From Euperipatoides rowelli (lineage: Eukaryota > Onychophora > Udeonychophora > Euonychophora > Peripatopsidae), in NCBI GenBank assembly GCA_003024985.2, contig PXIH01S0005868.1: DNA of 10,285 nt. One strand, given 5' to 3'. Positions 1 to 7,157 of the stretch are shown in pieces. The translations under genes and the position numbers were made by a program. Under the pieces are notes generated by a model. The model did no database searches and was not told the DNA's origin. It saw only the letters and a list, made by a program, of their open reading frames with translations. The number at the start of each line of letters is the position of its first letter. The first letter of the stretch is position 1.

Positions 1-1
1 G

Positions 2-511
2 TCTGTTACAAATGATCAGTGTGACCAGCAATATATAACAAATGATCAATGTGACCAGCAATCTGTTACAAATGATCAGTGTGATCAGCAATATATAGCA
101 AATGATCAATGTGACCAGCAGTCTGTTACAAATGATCAGTATGATCTACAACTTGTTACAAGTGATAAATGTGAATTACTACCTGTGATAAACAATCATT
201 GTGAAACACAATCTATTAAAATTGGACAGTGTGAACTCCTAATTTTTATAAATGATCAAAATGGCCATCAACCAATTACAATTGCTCAATGTGAACCACA
301 ATCTATTGCAAATGATCATTGTGAACGCCAACCTATTGTAAACAATCAATGTGAGTCACAGACAATTGTAAATGGTCAGGGGGAGCTGCCATTTGTTACC
401 AATGATCAGGGTGACCAGCAGCCTTTTGCAAATAATGATGTTAACCAACAACCTGTTGCAAACGATCACTGTTATCAACAACCAGTTGGAAATGATATTT
501 GTGAACCACAT
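2..511 (+). repeat. 30-bp coding minisatellite, 17 decapeptide units
   Basis: Seventeen consecutive 30-bp units are in frame with the zinc-finger protein, starting at 2, 32, 62 and so on to 482. The array may continue left of the window. The unit consensus is [S/P/Y][V/I][T/A]NDQC[D/E]QQ. The Cys is present in most units but replaced in units 5, 9, 13, 14 and 15. Units 1-4 form two nearly identical 60-bp dimers differing at three bases, two of them synonymous. Units to the right are progressively more diverged. Function is unknown. The composition suggests a flexible polar region, and no family is recognised. Confidence 0.9.
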
Positions 512-1651
512 CTTGTAAATGAACACAATAACCAGAAACTTGTTAGGAAACGTAAATTGATCATGTCTAGTGGAACAAAATCTAAATTGATCATAACTCC
601 TGGAACAAAATCTAAATTGATCTTATCGCCTGCAAAAAATCCTAAATTGATTATACCTGAAATAAAACATAATTTACAGGGATATTTTAAATGTTCTTAT
701 TGTGATTATATAAGTTCCAGTAAAATGGATATAAGAATCCATGCGACGAAGCACCCCTACGAAAAAACAGTTGTTTCGTTACTTGATGAATTTAAGTCTG
801 ATGATAAAATGATCAGAAATGAACCTCAAACAAAAGATAATATCAAAAAGCCTCATCAGTGTTCAACTTGTGGTTACAAGGCTTCTTATAAAGGTAGGTT
901 AATCGCACATGAAAGAACTCATACTCAGGAAAAGCCATTTGTATGCTCACTTTGCGAATTTAAAACTGCTTATAAGAGTGTTTTATACATGCATGAAATA
1001 GCTCATTCTGGTACAAAACAGTTTCAGTGTTCATTCTGTGACTTTAAAACTGATTGGAAAAGTGATCTAAATGCACATGAAAAAATACATATTGGGAAAA
1101 AGTCATTTGTATGTTTATTTTGTGAGTTTAAAGCTTCTACGAAAGGCAGTCTAACTGCACATGAAAGGACACATACTGGTGAAAAGCCGTACTATTGTTC
1201 ATTTTGTGACTTTAAAGCTCGGCACTCGCACACTTTAAAAGCACATAAAAGAATACATACTGGTGAAAAACCGTACAACTGCTCATTTTGTGAATTTAAA
1301 GCTACCGAAAAGACTACTGTAACTGCTCATGAAAGAACACACACTGGTGAAAAACCATTTCAGTGCTCGATTTGTGATTTTAAAGCGGCTCGTAAGTACA
1401 CCATAAATAAACACGAACGGACACATAGTGATGAAAAGCCATTTGCGTGTTCATATTGTAGTTATAGAGCTTCAGTAAAAGGGAGTATATTAAGACACGA
1501 AAAGACCCATATTAATGGAACGGAATTCAAATGTTCATTTTGTGATTTTAAATCGAATCGTAAGGGTGCAACAACTAAACATCAAAAAACACACACTTTT
1601 GAAGTCATCATAGTGCCTACAGTAACTGCTGAAGATGAGGATTATACATAA
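2..1651 (+). CDS. C2H2 zinc-finger protein with N-terminal decapeptide repeats, 5'-partial
   Basis: The frame is open from base 2 to a TAA at 1649-1651, giving 549 visible residues with no intron. There is no in-frame ATG before about 563, and the GTG at 185 lies inside the repeat array, so the real start or an upstream exon is outside the window. Residues 1-170 are seventeen 10-residue repeats (Asn/Gln/Asp-rich, usually one Cys each). Residues 185-224 are four copies of a Lys-Leu-Ile repeat in a basic stretch. Ten C2H2 fingers (C-x2-C-x12-H-x3-H) start at 692, 860, 944, 1028, 1112, 1196, 1280, 1364, 1448 and 1532, with TGEKP-type linkers best kept around fingers 5-8. Each finger carries its aromatic two residues after the second Cys (CDF, CEF or GY), as in ZFY, REST and CTCF-like fingers, rather than in the usual Phe slot. 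A short acidic tail follows. By family this should be a nuclear DNA-binding regulator; target and name are unknown. The finger identity is certain; the gene identity is not. Confidence 0.93.
   Translation, partial: SVTNDQCDQQYITNDQCDQQSVTNDQCDQQYIANDQCDQQSVTNDQYDLQLVTSDKCELLPVINNHCETQSIKIGQCELLIFINDQNGHQPITIAQCEPQSIANDHCERQPIVNNQCESQTIVNGQGELPFVTNDQGDQQPFANNDVNQQPVANDHCYQQPVGNDICEPHLVNEHNNQKLVRKRKLIMSSGTKSKLIITPGTKSKLILSPAKNPKLIIPEIKHNLQGYFKCSYCDYISSSKMDIRIHATKHPYEKTVVSLLDEFKSDDKMIRNEPQTKDNIKKPHQCSTCGYKASYKGRLIAHERTHTQEKPFVCSLCEFKTAYKSVLYMHEIAHSGTKQFQCSFCDFKTDWKSDLNAHEKIHIGKKSFVCLFCEFKASTKGSLTAHERTHTGEKPYYCSFCDFKARHSHTLKAHKRIHTGEKPYNCSFCEFKATEKTTVTAHERTHTGEKPFQCSICDFKAARKYTINKHERTHSDEKPFACSYCSYRASVKGSILRHEKTHINGTEFKCSFCDFKSNRKGATTKHQKTHTFEVIIVPTVTAEDEDYT
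554..670 (+). repeat. Second 30-bp coding repeat (KLI-type), about four units
   Basis: Units starting at 554, 584, 614 and 644 each begin AAATTGAT and encode K-L-I-x-x-P-G-T-K-S variants; the last unit is partial. They have the same 30-bp period as the upstream array but an unrelated sequence. The segment is basic and lies between the polar repeat array and finger 1. A nuclear-localisation or linker role is possible but is inference only. Confidence 0.8.
776..859 (+). other. Probable decayed (ghost) zinc finger between fingers 1 and 2
   Basis: The first cysteines of fingers 1 and 2 are 168 bp apart, exactly twice the 84-bp period of fingers 2-10. In the missing slot the protein reads E-F-K-S-D-D-K where intact fingers read D-F-K-A-x-x-K, and the linker-like K-P lies just before finger 2. 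All four expected zinc ligands are replaced (Ser, Asp, Pro, Asp). The simplest reading is a finger that lost metal binding but kept its length. Confidence 0.55.
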
Positions 1652-2658
1652 ATATTAAAGTTCTCAGCAAAAATCCTATTTGTTTATTATAATTGAGCCT
1701 AAGCATGCAACCATTTCGAGTGACCTTTTCTAAAGTTCTCTTTTAAAACAAACATGAATTTAAATTTATTTTGCCAAGTTGATCAATTGTGTACCTATAT
1801 AAAGATTAAATAAAAATTTATTTAATTCTTTAAGTTTAAAATTATGGATGAATTTATAAATATATGCAATGGGAAATTTTTATTTTTTAGAGATAACTTC
1901 TTAAAAAACAAAACAAAAGGTGGCAAAAATAAAATACAATTTTAGACCTTTTAAAATCCATGTCCATCACGGTTAAGTGATGTCCAGTTATTATTTCCCC
2001 CCACTTTTAATGGCAAATATATCTTACTTGATAAATCAGGCCAAAATTTAATCACTAGGTAGTCTATTTTATATTACTGGTATTTGAAGTCTTAGCATTT
2101 TTGCAGACAATTTTTTATAAAAGGGAACCAACAGTTTTTTTTTTCATCCTGTCATTAGATTGTTTTTTTTTTTTTACATTTTCACTCCACTTATACTGTA
2201 GGCCTAAATAGATTATTTCTTGTCCATTGCTAAGATTTAAATTTATTTTTGTATAGACTAGTCTGAATTGCCTCGTAGATTTAATGTTTAAAAAGCTATT
2301 GTAATATTAATTTATTATTGTAAAACTAATAACTAAGGCTCATTTTTTACAGTTTAGGCCACTAAAAAAAGTAAAAAAATATTGTTTTTCAGCGCGGGCG
2401 AGTGCTTCTAAAAGTTGCCGGGTAAATGCTTTTTTTTATGTATTTAAATTTATTTAAATAATAATAAAAATTTCTCATGCTTTTATAAATCTTTTTTTTT
2501 ACTCTGCTTTATAAATATGATATATTTTTTTAAAATGAAACTTTATTTCTCAACAAAAAAGTTATAGGCTATATATTCCTTCCTATATGCTTCTATTTAT
2601 ACATCCATGCTTTGAATTACAGTTACCGCAGTATAGAAATATCAACTTTAAAATTAAC
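1652..2658. other. 3' flank and A+T-rich non-coding DNA
   Basis: The left part is the probable 3' UTR of the zinc-finger gene. The rest is A+T-rich with several T runs (for example around 2137 and 2163-2175) and no reading frame with protein-like composition. A G+C-richer patch occurs at about 2391-2422. The 14-bp sequence at 2357-2370 reappears inverted at 3404-3417. No RNA gene was recognised. Confidence 0.6.
1809..1814 (+). promoter_or_regulatory. Candidate polyadenylation signal of the zinc-finger gene
   Basis: An AATAAA hexamer lies about 160 bp after the stop codon in an A+T-rich stretch. A second AATAAA is at 1928-1933. Either could end the transcript. In DNA this A+T-rich such hexamers arise often by chance, so the assignment is provisional. 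Confidence 0.4.
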
Positions 2659-2931
2659 GAGTACCTAAAAGCGGGCGTAACTTTATCCCATTTTACCACA
2701 TTTTTAACATCGCATCTATTTCAGTCATTTACGCCATTTTGGCCGGAAATAGCTAAAATTATCAAAATCGATCTAAAAAGGATTATTTCACCTCTCGATT
2801 ATACTATCCTTTCCGCCTGATGTCTTAAATACATGGTAGGAGTTTGGGCAAGGTTAGGACTGTAAATTTTAAAATAAAGGCCGCTATTAATATGGTAAAT
2901 GGGACAGAGTTATGCCCATTTCTAGGCATTC
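2659..2931. repeat. Fold-back (inverted repeat) element, possibly MITE-like
   Basis: The arm at 2659-2697 is the diverged reverse complement of 2894-2931. Thirty of 38 aligned bases match, with one single-base gap, and all eight mismatches are transitions. Both arms contain a TCCCATTT core and a GGGC(A/G)TAACT motif. Similarity weakens outside the arms, and no target duplication or transposase is visible. A 77-codon frame at 2587-2820 overlaps the left arm and is not supported as a gene. Confidence 0.55.
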
Positions 2932-3776
2932 TTGAAAATGGCGTATTTTTAACAAAGTCTTTGTACGTTATAATTTAGAATGCAGAGATTCAGTTGAAAT
3001 ACCTTATTATTCTGCCCAAATATAGGCCCAAGTGTGCTCCTATTGTGTAATTGATAATATAATGCAGAATGAAGACTTTTACCCAATGTGTAATACTTAT
3101 GATGATGAATCAAATACAAGGCGTTTATGACATAAGCAAAAGTTTATTCATGAAACTAAATAGTATAAATAAATTTCTAAGACATAGTAAAATAGGGGTG
3201 GGGGTGGTACACTTTGAGGTCAACATGTTATTATTATTTATTTATATGTACTGTAGCTTTCCAGGAATAATTTTTTTGATGAAAATAACTACTAAAATGT
3301 TGGGTTTCTTTTTTATTTTCTGGTCCTGGTTTTTCACAAAATAAAATAAAAAAACTGCCTGCCTGCTAATTTTTGGGATCATAACTGGATGAGAAACAAG
3401 ACATTTTTTTAGTGGCCTTATCAATTTTGTTTTATAGACTATAAAAGGTTTTTTTTTTTTTTTTTTGTATTTTTTCTTGTATTAAACATCAAAAATTAAA
3501 ATCAAATTGTCTAGTCCTTCAGTTTCACAAATAGGTTCTATCACAATTGTTTTATATTTAATGAATGCCTGTGTTCAAATAGAAATAATAAAGTTTTTTT
3601 TAAGTTTGGTTCATTATGTAAATTCAACATACAAGATCAATCAAGAAAAATATAATAAATACAATTTATAACGGAAATAGAATATAACAGAATAATATTT
3701 TATACTTTTTAGCCAAAAAACAGGGGGCGAGTGCATTAGTTTTAAATTTAACCCTGCAGTTGTCGCGGTCAAAATG
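2932..3776. other. Non-coding A+T-rich interval
   Basis: No gene, RNA gene or well-bounded mobile element was found. Visible features are an 18-base T run (3449-3466), a short G-rich patch (3194-3207), and a 14-bp sequence at 3404-3417 that is inverted at 2357-2370. Short open frames here are rich in Phe, Ile and Lys, as expected from A+T-rich random sequence. Confidence 0.6.
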
Positions 3777-4536
3777 TTACATGAGTAGTCGCAGTGTATC
3801 TGTGAGATGCATGTGTATATATAAATAATATAAAAAAAACTTAAATAGTATTTTATTGTTCTATTTTTATCAGGAATTTTAATATATAAGCTATAAAAAA
3901 AAATGCAACAAACAGATTTTCTTTTATGAATTTTTTTCTAAATGTCCGCATAAAACAGAAATCAATACAGCTCGTATTTTCCCCGGTTTACCCTATGTCC
4001 AAACAATACATTATGTTAAATATTTCAAAATCTATAACAACTAGAAAAAAACTTAAATGGTATTTTTTGTTCAATTTTTTATCAGTAATTTTAATATACA
4101 GTATATATTAAAAAAATCCAGCAAAGATATTTTTTTTTATGAATTTCTAAAAATCGCAAAAAAAAAAAAAAAAAAGTAAAAAGCCAATTCTTCTTACATT
4201 TTCCAATGCTGCTTCTCTGTCGTAGAATTTTCTGGTTTTGATTTTAGAAATCTGCATTAAATTCTGATTTTAAAAATGTATAAATTTATTCCTAAATGTT
4301 TTATAATATTTGAATTACAGCTACTTGAACGAAATACTTACGTGAGTCGTCGCGGTGTATCTGACAGATAAAATCAAAGGAAATCTATATAAGCTTTGCC
4401 GTCACATCGGCTAATTGACAGATGAAAAAACACATTAATTTAGGAGAATAATAGCTGTATAATATTATAGTTCAGCGCATTAGCTAGAAATTAATTTATG
4501 AATATTATGTATCTCACAATTACTGTGACGACTGCC
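3777..4536. repeat. Cluster of diverged direct and inverted repeats
   Basis: About 110 bp at 3831-3943 recur at 4042-4152 in the same orientation, sharing ACTTAAAT, a T-rich TATCAG segment, AATTTTAATATA and TTTTATGAATTT. A 26-bp motif at 3777-3802 recurs at 4338-4363 with three mismatches (core GTGTATCTG). A diverged inverted version of the motif lies at about 4509-4536. Together they suggest an old non-autonomous element or local duplications. No clear ends or target duplication were found. An 18-base A run is at about 4159-4176. Confidence 0.5.
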
Positions 4537-4591
4537 GATTTAAAATAAAATTTTGTACTTGAGTTGTAACCATTTAACTAATAGCCTAGTT

Positions 4592-5022
4592 TATGGGTTC
4601 CCAACCTTTTTGTACCCTAGAGCACATTCTAAAATACCGGTAGGGTGGTGGGCACCATCTATAGTTTCGTAATGATGAAAATATATGTGCTGATGTCAAA
4701 AACATGATAGAATCTTAATTGTATCATCTGTATTTAGAAAATTCTCTAACTATCCCCACCACTACTCAATTCGGCCATCTGCAGGTATTGCATGTAAGTT
4801 CGTCCGCGTTAACTTGGCACAAAAGGTGAAATTAAAGGTCAATTTACAAGAAAACAACTGCCTAAAACTGGTTGCCTAACAACCACAATCTAAATCATTG
4901 ATATCCGGGCGCTGCCAAGTTAATGTAAACAAGATTTCGTATTGTGGTCAAACAGTGGTGGGCACTCACAAATTTGTCGACGGGCGCCATGGTGCCCGCG
5001 GGCAAAGGGTTGGGAACCCCTG
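4592..5022. mobile_element. hAT-type MITE (non-autonomous DNA transposon), 431 bp
   Basis: The ends are inverted: the left begins TATGGGTTCCCAACC and the right, read inward, begins CAGGGGTTCCCAACC. Similarity continues for some 30 bp (T-rich, then ACCC/GCCC and GGGCAC-like motifs). The 8-bp flanks are GCCTAGTT (4584-4591) and GCTTAGTT (5023-5030), a target duplication with one mismatch. This end sequence and 8-bp duplication are typical of hAT superfamily non-autonomous elements. An internal 10-bp inverted repeat (TAACTTGGCA near 4809, its complement near 4914) is also present. There is no transposase, so mobility would have depended on an element elsewhere. Confidence 0.85.
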
Positions 5023-5122
5023 GCTTAGTTAATTTTAGAATTCAGGGGAACATCGTTGTATTTGTATTTATCTAAAAAAAAAAATATTCTTTCTCTTTCA
5101 TAAGGCTCATGAAGGGAGAGAG

Positions 5123-5133
5123 AAGGAGAATGG
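5123..5133 (+). repeat. Left target-site duplication of SINE copy A
   Basis: AAGGAGAATGG occurs here and again exactly at 5463-5473, bracketing the SINE. A perfect 11-bp flanking repeat is the expected signature of target-primed retroposition. Confidence 0.85.
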
Positions 5134-5462
5134 ACAGCTCCAGTGGTTCAAGGCTACTGCTGGATTGGAGCTGTGTATATAAGGAGATCATGAGTTCGAT
5201 CCCTAGGCAGCCCCGGAGCTGAGGGATGACGGAATTTTCTTTCATCGTTTTACGGCTCCGGGGATTAAAATTAATTCTAGACTTTATAATTATAGATTTT
5301 TCTGAAGTAAAAATGGATTTATGGCAGACGATTAATGAACACGGACATGGCATCACTGTTGTATCTAGTTTAGAAGAATGTAACTTGATACTTGTAATTT
5401 GTAAATATTGTACATAATAAATGCAGAATTTCCTTGGGAAATTTTTTTTTTTTTAAAAAAAA
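5134..5462 (+). mobile_element. tRNA-derived SINE, copy A, complete
   Basis: The 329-bp insert lies between perfect 11-bp target duplications. The 5' head is tRNA-like: an A-box-like sequence at about 5136-5153 (core CCAGTGGTTCAAGG) and a B box at 5192-5202 (GAGTTCGATCC), 40 bp apart as in tRNA genes. A 9-bp inverted repeat follows (CCCCGGAGC at 5211-5219, complement at 5255-5263). The body shares colinear words with copy D (TGGATTTATGG, GCATCACTGTT) and with copy C (AGAAGAATGTAA). The 3' end has a hairpin (AATTTCC at 5427, GGAAATT ending 5443), then T and A runs. Short frames within it are not genes. Its pol III promoter may be active, but mobilisation would need a partner LINE. Confidence 0.88.
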
Positions 5463-5473
5463 AAGGAGAATGG

Positions 5474-6236
5474 GTGAATGTGGATTATATTCTTTTGGAT
5501 TGTGAACAAAGAATATAAAATAATTCATAAATAAATAGAAATTACAAGTGATTTAAAATTTCTTATAGAAATTTTTATAACATTGCCAGATCAAAATCTT
5601 TTTCGGACTTAAATTGGCAACTTGTTCAAAAATTTATTGAAAATATAATTTTCTGCTAATTTGATTTTTTTTTTTGTGCTTGCAAATATAATTTTTATGT
5701 TTGTACCGTAATAAACTATGAGTTTTTCAAAATAAAAAAACTTGAAAGCTAATTGTAGATTATATGCAAATAAAGTCTGAAGAAAAGAAATTAAAATTGC
5801 AATCGTTTTCATGCAATTCTACCTATAACAAATTTCAGGCATTGAAGAACATAGTGGATGGAAAAAAAACCTAATTATTATATGTGTGTATATGTGTAAA
5901 ATTCATTAATTTATGAATTTTACCTGATTTTTTTTTTAAATGGGGGAAGGGGGAAATCATTGGGAAGAGCAGGGGTATTGGGTTTCTTTTGTACATCAGG
6001 GCTTATTTAGTTACTTCAGCACAATTTTATTTCTGATTGGTTTTAAAGATTAAAATTATTAGTACGGTAATTTATTTTGTCATTGACAGAGGATGTATTT
6101 TTTCTTTTGAGTTTTTAGTATGTCATTTCGAGACAGGAGCAATGTGTGATTTTAATTAGAAATTTACTTTGATATGGTTGGTTTAAAATTGTATAGCCTA
6201 TATATATTTACTGTATATATATTTAAAAAAAAAAAA
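5474..6236. other. Non-coding A+T-rich interval
   Basis: No gene seen. The interval contains a perfect 10-bp inverted repeat with a 6-base loop (5897-5906 and 5913-5922, TAAAATTCAT arms), a G-rich patch at about 5941-5954, and TATA-rich sequence with a 12-base A run just before the tail of copy C. The 67-codon minus-strand frame at 5609-5812 has the composition of random A+T-rich DNA. Confidence 0.6.
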
Positions 6237-6355
6237 GTTTCCCCCTAACAGGGGAAACCATAATTTATTTACAATTAAGAATTACGATTACATTCTTCTA
6301 ACACGGAAACGTACTCAAAGATCTTCACCTGTAAATTCTCCTGAGTAAACTGATT
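6237..6355 (-). mobile_element. 3' tail of a retroposon related to the SINE family, copy C
   Basis: Read on the minus strand this ends with AGAAGAATGTAA (identical to copy A), TTGTAAATAAA (identical to copies B and D), a hairpin (GTTTCCCC at 6237-6244, GGGGAAAC at 6251-6258) and a T run. That order is the same as in the two plus-strand SINEs. No tRNA-like head was found upstream on the minus strand. Instead the tail abuts the 94-bp satellite. It is either a truncated copy or the end of a different element sharing the same 3' module. The inner boundary is approximate. Confidence 0.7.
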
Positions 6356-6360
6356 TGGTT

Positions 6361-6956
6361 CTTCTTAAGTGCCTATTTCCCACCTCCGATTTAATCGTAT
6401 ATAAGACCCAGGCTACAGCAGCGAATTTTCCATGCATTGGAGATTGAATGATCTCTTCTAAAGTGCCAATTTCCCATCTCCAGGTTAATCGTATTTAAGA
6501 CCCACGTTACAACAGTGAATCTTCCTTGCAATGGAGATTGAATGATCTCTTCTAAAGTGGCTATTTCCCACCTCCGGCTTAACTATATTTAAGACCCAGG
6601 CTAAAGCAGCGAATCTTCCATGCATTGGAGATTGAATGATCTTTTCTAATGTCCCAATTTCCCATCTCCGGCTTAATCGTATTTAAGACCCAGGCTACAG
6701 CAGTGAATCTTCCGTGCATTGGAGATTGAATGATCTCTTCTAATTGGCTATTTCCCACCTCCGGCTTAACCGAATTTAAGACCCAGGCTACAGCAGCAAA
6801 TTTCCCGTGTATTGAAGATTGAATGATCTCTTCTAAAGTGCCTATTTCCCATCTCCGGTTTAACCTTATTTAAGAGCCAGGATACAGCAGCGAATCTTCC
6901 ATGCATTGGAGATTGAATGATCTCTTCTTAAGTGCCTATTTCCCACTTCCTGCTTT
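6361..6956. repeat. 94-bp tandem satellite, six full units plus a partial seventh
   Basis: Units start at 6361, 6455, 6549, 6643, 6737, 6830 and 6924. All are 94 bp except unit 5 (93 bp), and the partial seventh unit decays after about 33 bp. Highly conserved parts include TTTAAGACCCAGGCTACAGC and GATTGAATGATCT. Each unit holds an imperfect palindrome (AATCTTCC, TGCA centre, GGAGATT). Odd units carry CACCTCC (CACTTCC in unit 7) and even units CATCTCC at the same place, indicating a roughly 188-bp dimer pattern. The array is more G+C-rich than its surroundings. No function can be assigned. Confidence 0.93.
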
Positions 6957-7157
6957 GACCAGGTCAACTTGCACTTCTTGATAGTAACCAGTTTCTAATG
7001 TAATAGTACCAGACTTCCACACAATATTTTCATCATTTGTGCCGAAATAAAAGATTCTTCCAATGTCGATGTAATATTGTTTAAGTAATCCCTTGGTAAA
7101 TATAATATAATACAGTAAATCGATATAAATAATTGAAAGTGAAACTAGCTTTACCAT
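6936..7157 (-). pseudogene. Possible exon or relic with PA14-like C-terminal segment
   Basis: The minus-strand frame ends at 6936 and its last 45 or so codons look protein-like: I-G-R-I-F-Y-F-G-T-N-D-E-N, then G-T-I-T-L-E-T-G-Y-Y-Q-E-V-Q-V, then K-A-G-S-G. This order (aromatic strand, DDE/NDE-like acidic turn, T-L-x-x-G-x-Y-x-x-x-V, Gly-rich end) resembles the end of PA14-type carbohydrate-binding domains. The N-terminal part is Ile/Tyr-rich and may be intron; an AG at about 7097 could be an acceptor. The last codons lie inside the partial seventh satellite unit, so the stop may be repeat-derived. The domain call is from memory of the pattern only and is tentative. Confidence 0.3.

Noticed and set aside
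185-187. GTG as start codon of a 488-residue zinc-finger protein
   Set aside because: The frame is open upstream to base 2 and the repeat array continues through this codon. GTG starts are not expected in a nuclear animal gene.
2-511. CRISPR-like array, because of regular 30-bp repeats
   Set aside because: Units are contiguous with no spacers, they encode a continuous protein in frame with zinc fingers, and the context is eukaryotic.
2587-2820. 77-codon plus-strand frame as a gene
   Set aside because: It overlaps one arm of a fold-back repeat, shows no domain or splice context, and has random A+T-rich composition.
3069-3424. Overlapping short frames on both strands (3069-3344 +, 3242-3424 -)
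   Set aside because: They are Phe/Ile/Lys-rich products of A+T-rich DNA with no recognisable motif.
2396-3734. Shared 10-mer GGGCGAGTGC at 2396-2405 and 3725-3734
   Set aside because: The match is too short and its surroundings are not clearly similar, so it is not enough to define a repeat family.
3926-4111. 61-codon plus-strand frame
   Set aside because: It lies across the duplicated 110-bp blocks and has no protein-like features.
5134-5215. A functional tRNA gene
   Set aside because: A and B boxes are present, but the cloverleaf is poor and the sequence is fused to a SINE body and tail with target duplications. The same applies to the heads at 9607-9692 and 9988-10065.
5072-5356. 94-codon minus-strand frame
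   Set aside because: It runs antisense through the SINE head and its hairpin; chance frame in a mobile element.
5609-5812. 67-codon minus-strand frame
   Set aside because: The composition is low-complexity and A+T-driven, with no motif, promoter or splice context.
6361-6956. CRISPR or repeat-spacer array
   Set aside because: The whole 94-bp unit is conserved, with no variable spacers; it is an ordinary tandem satellite.
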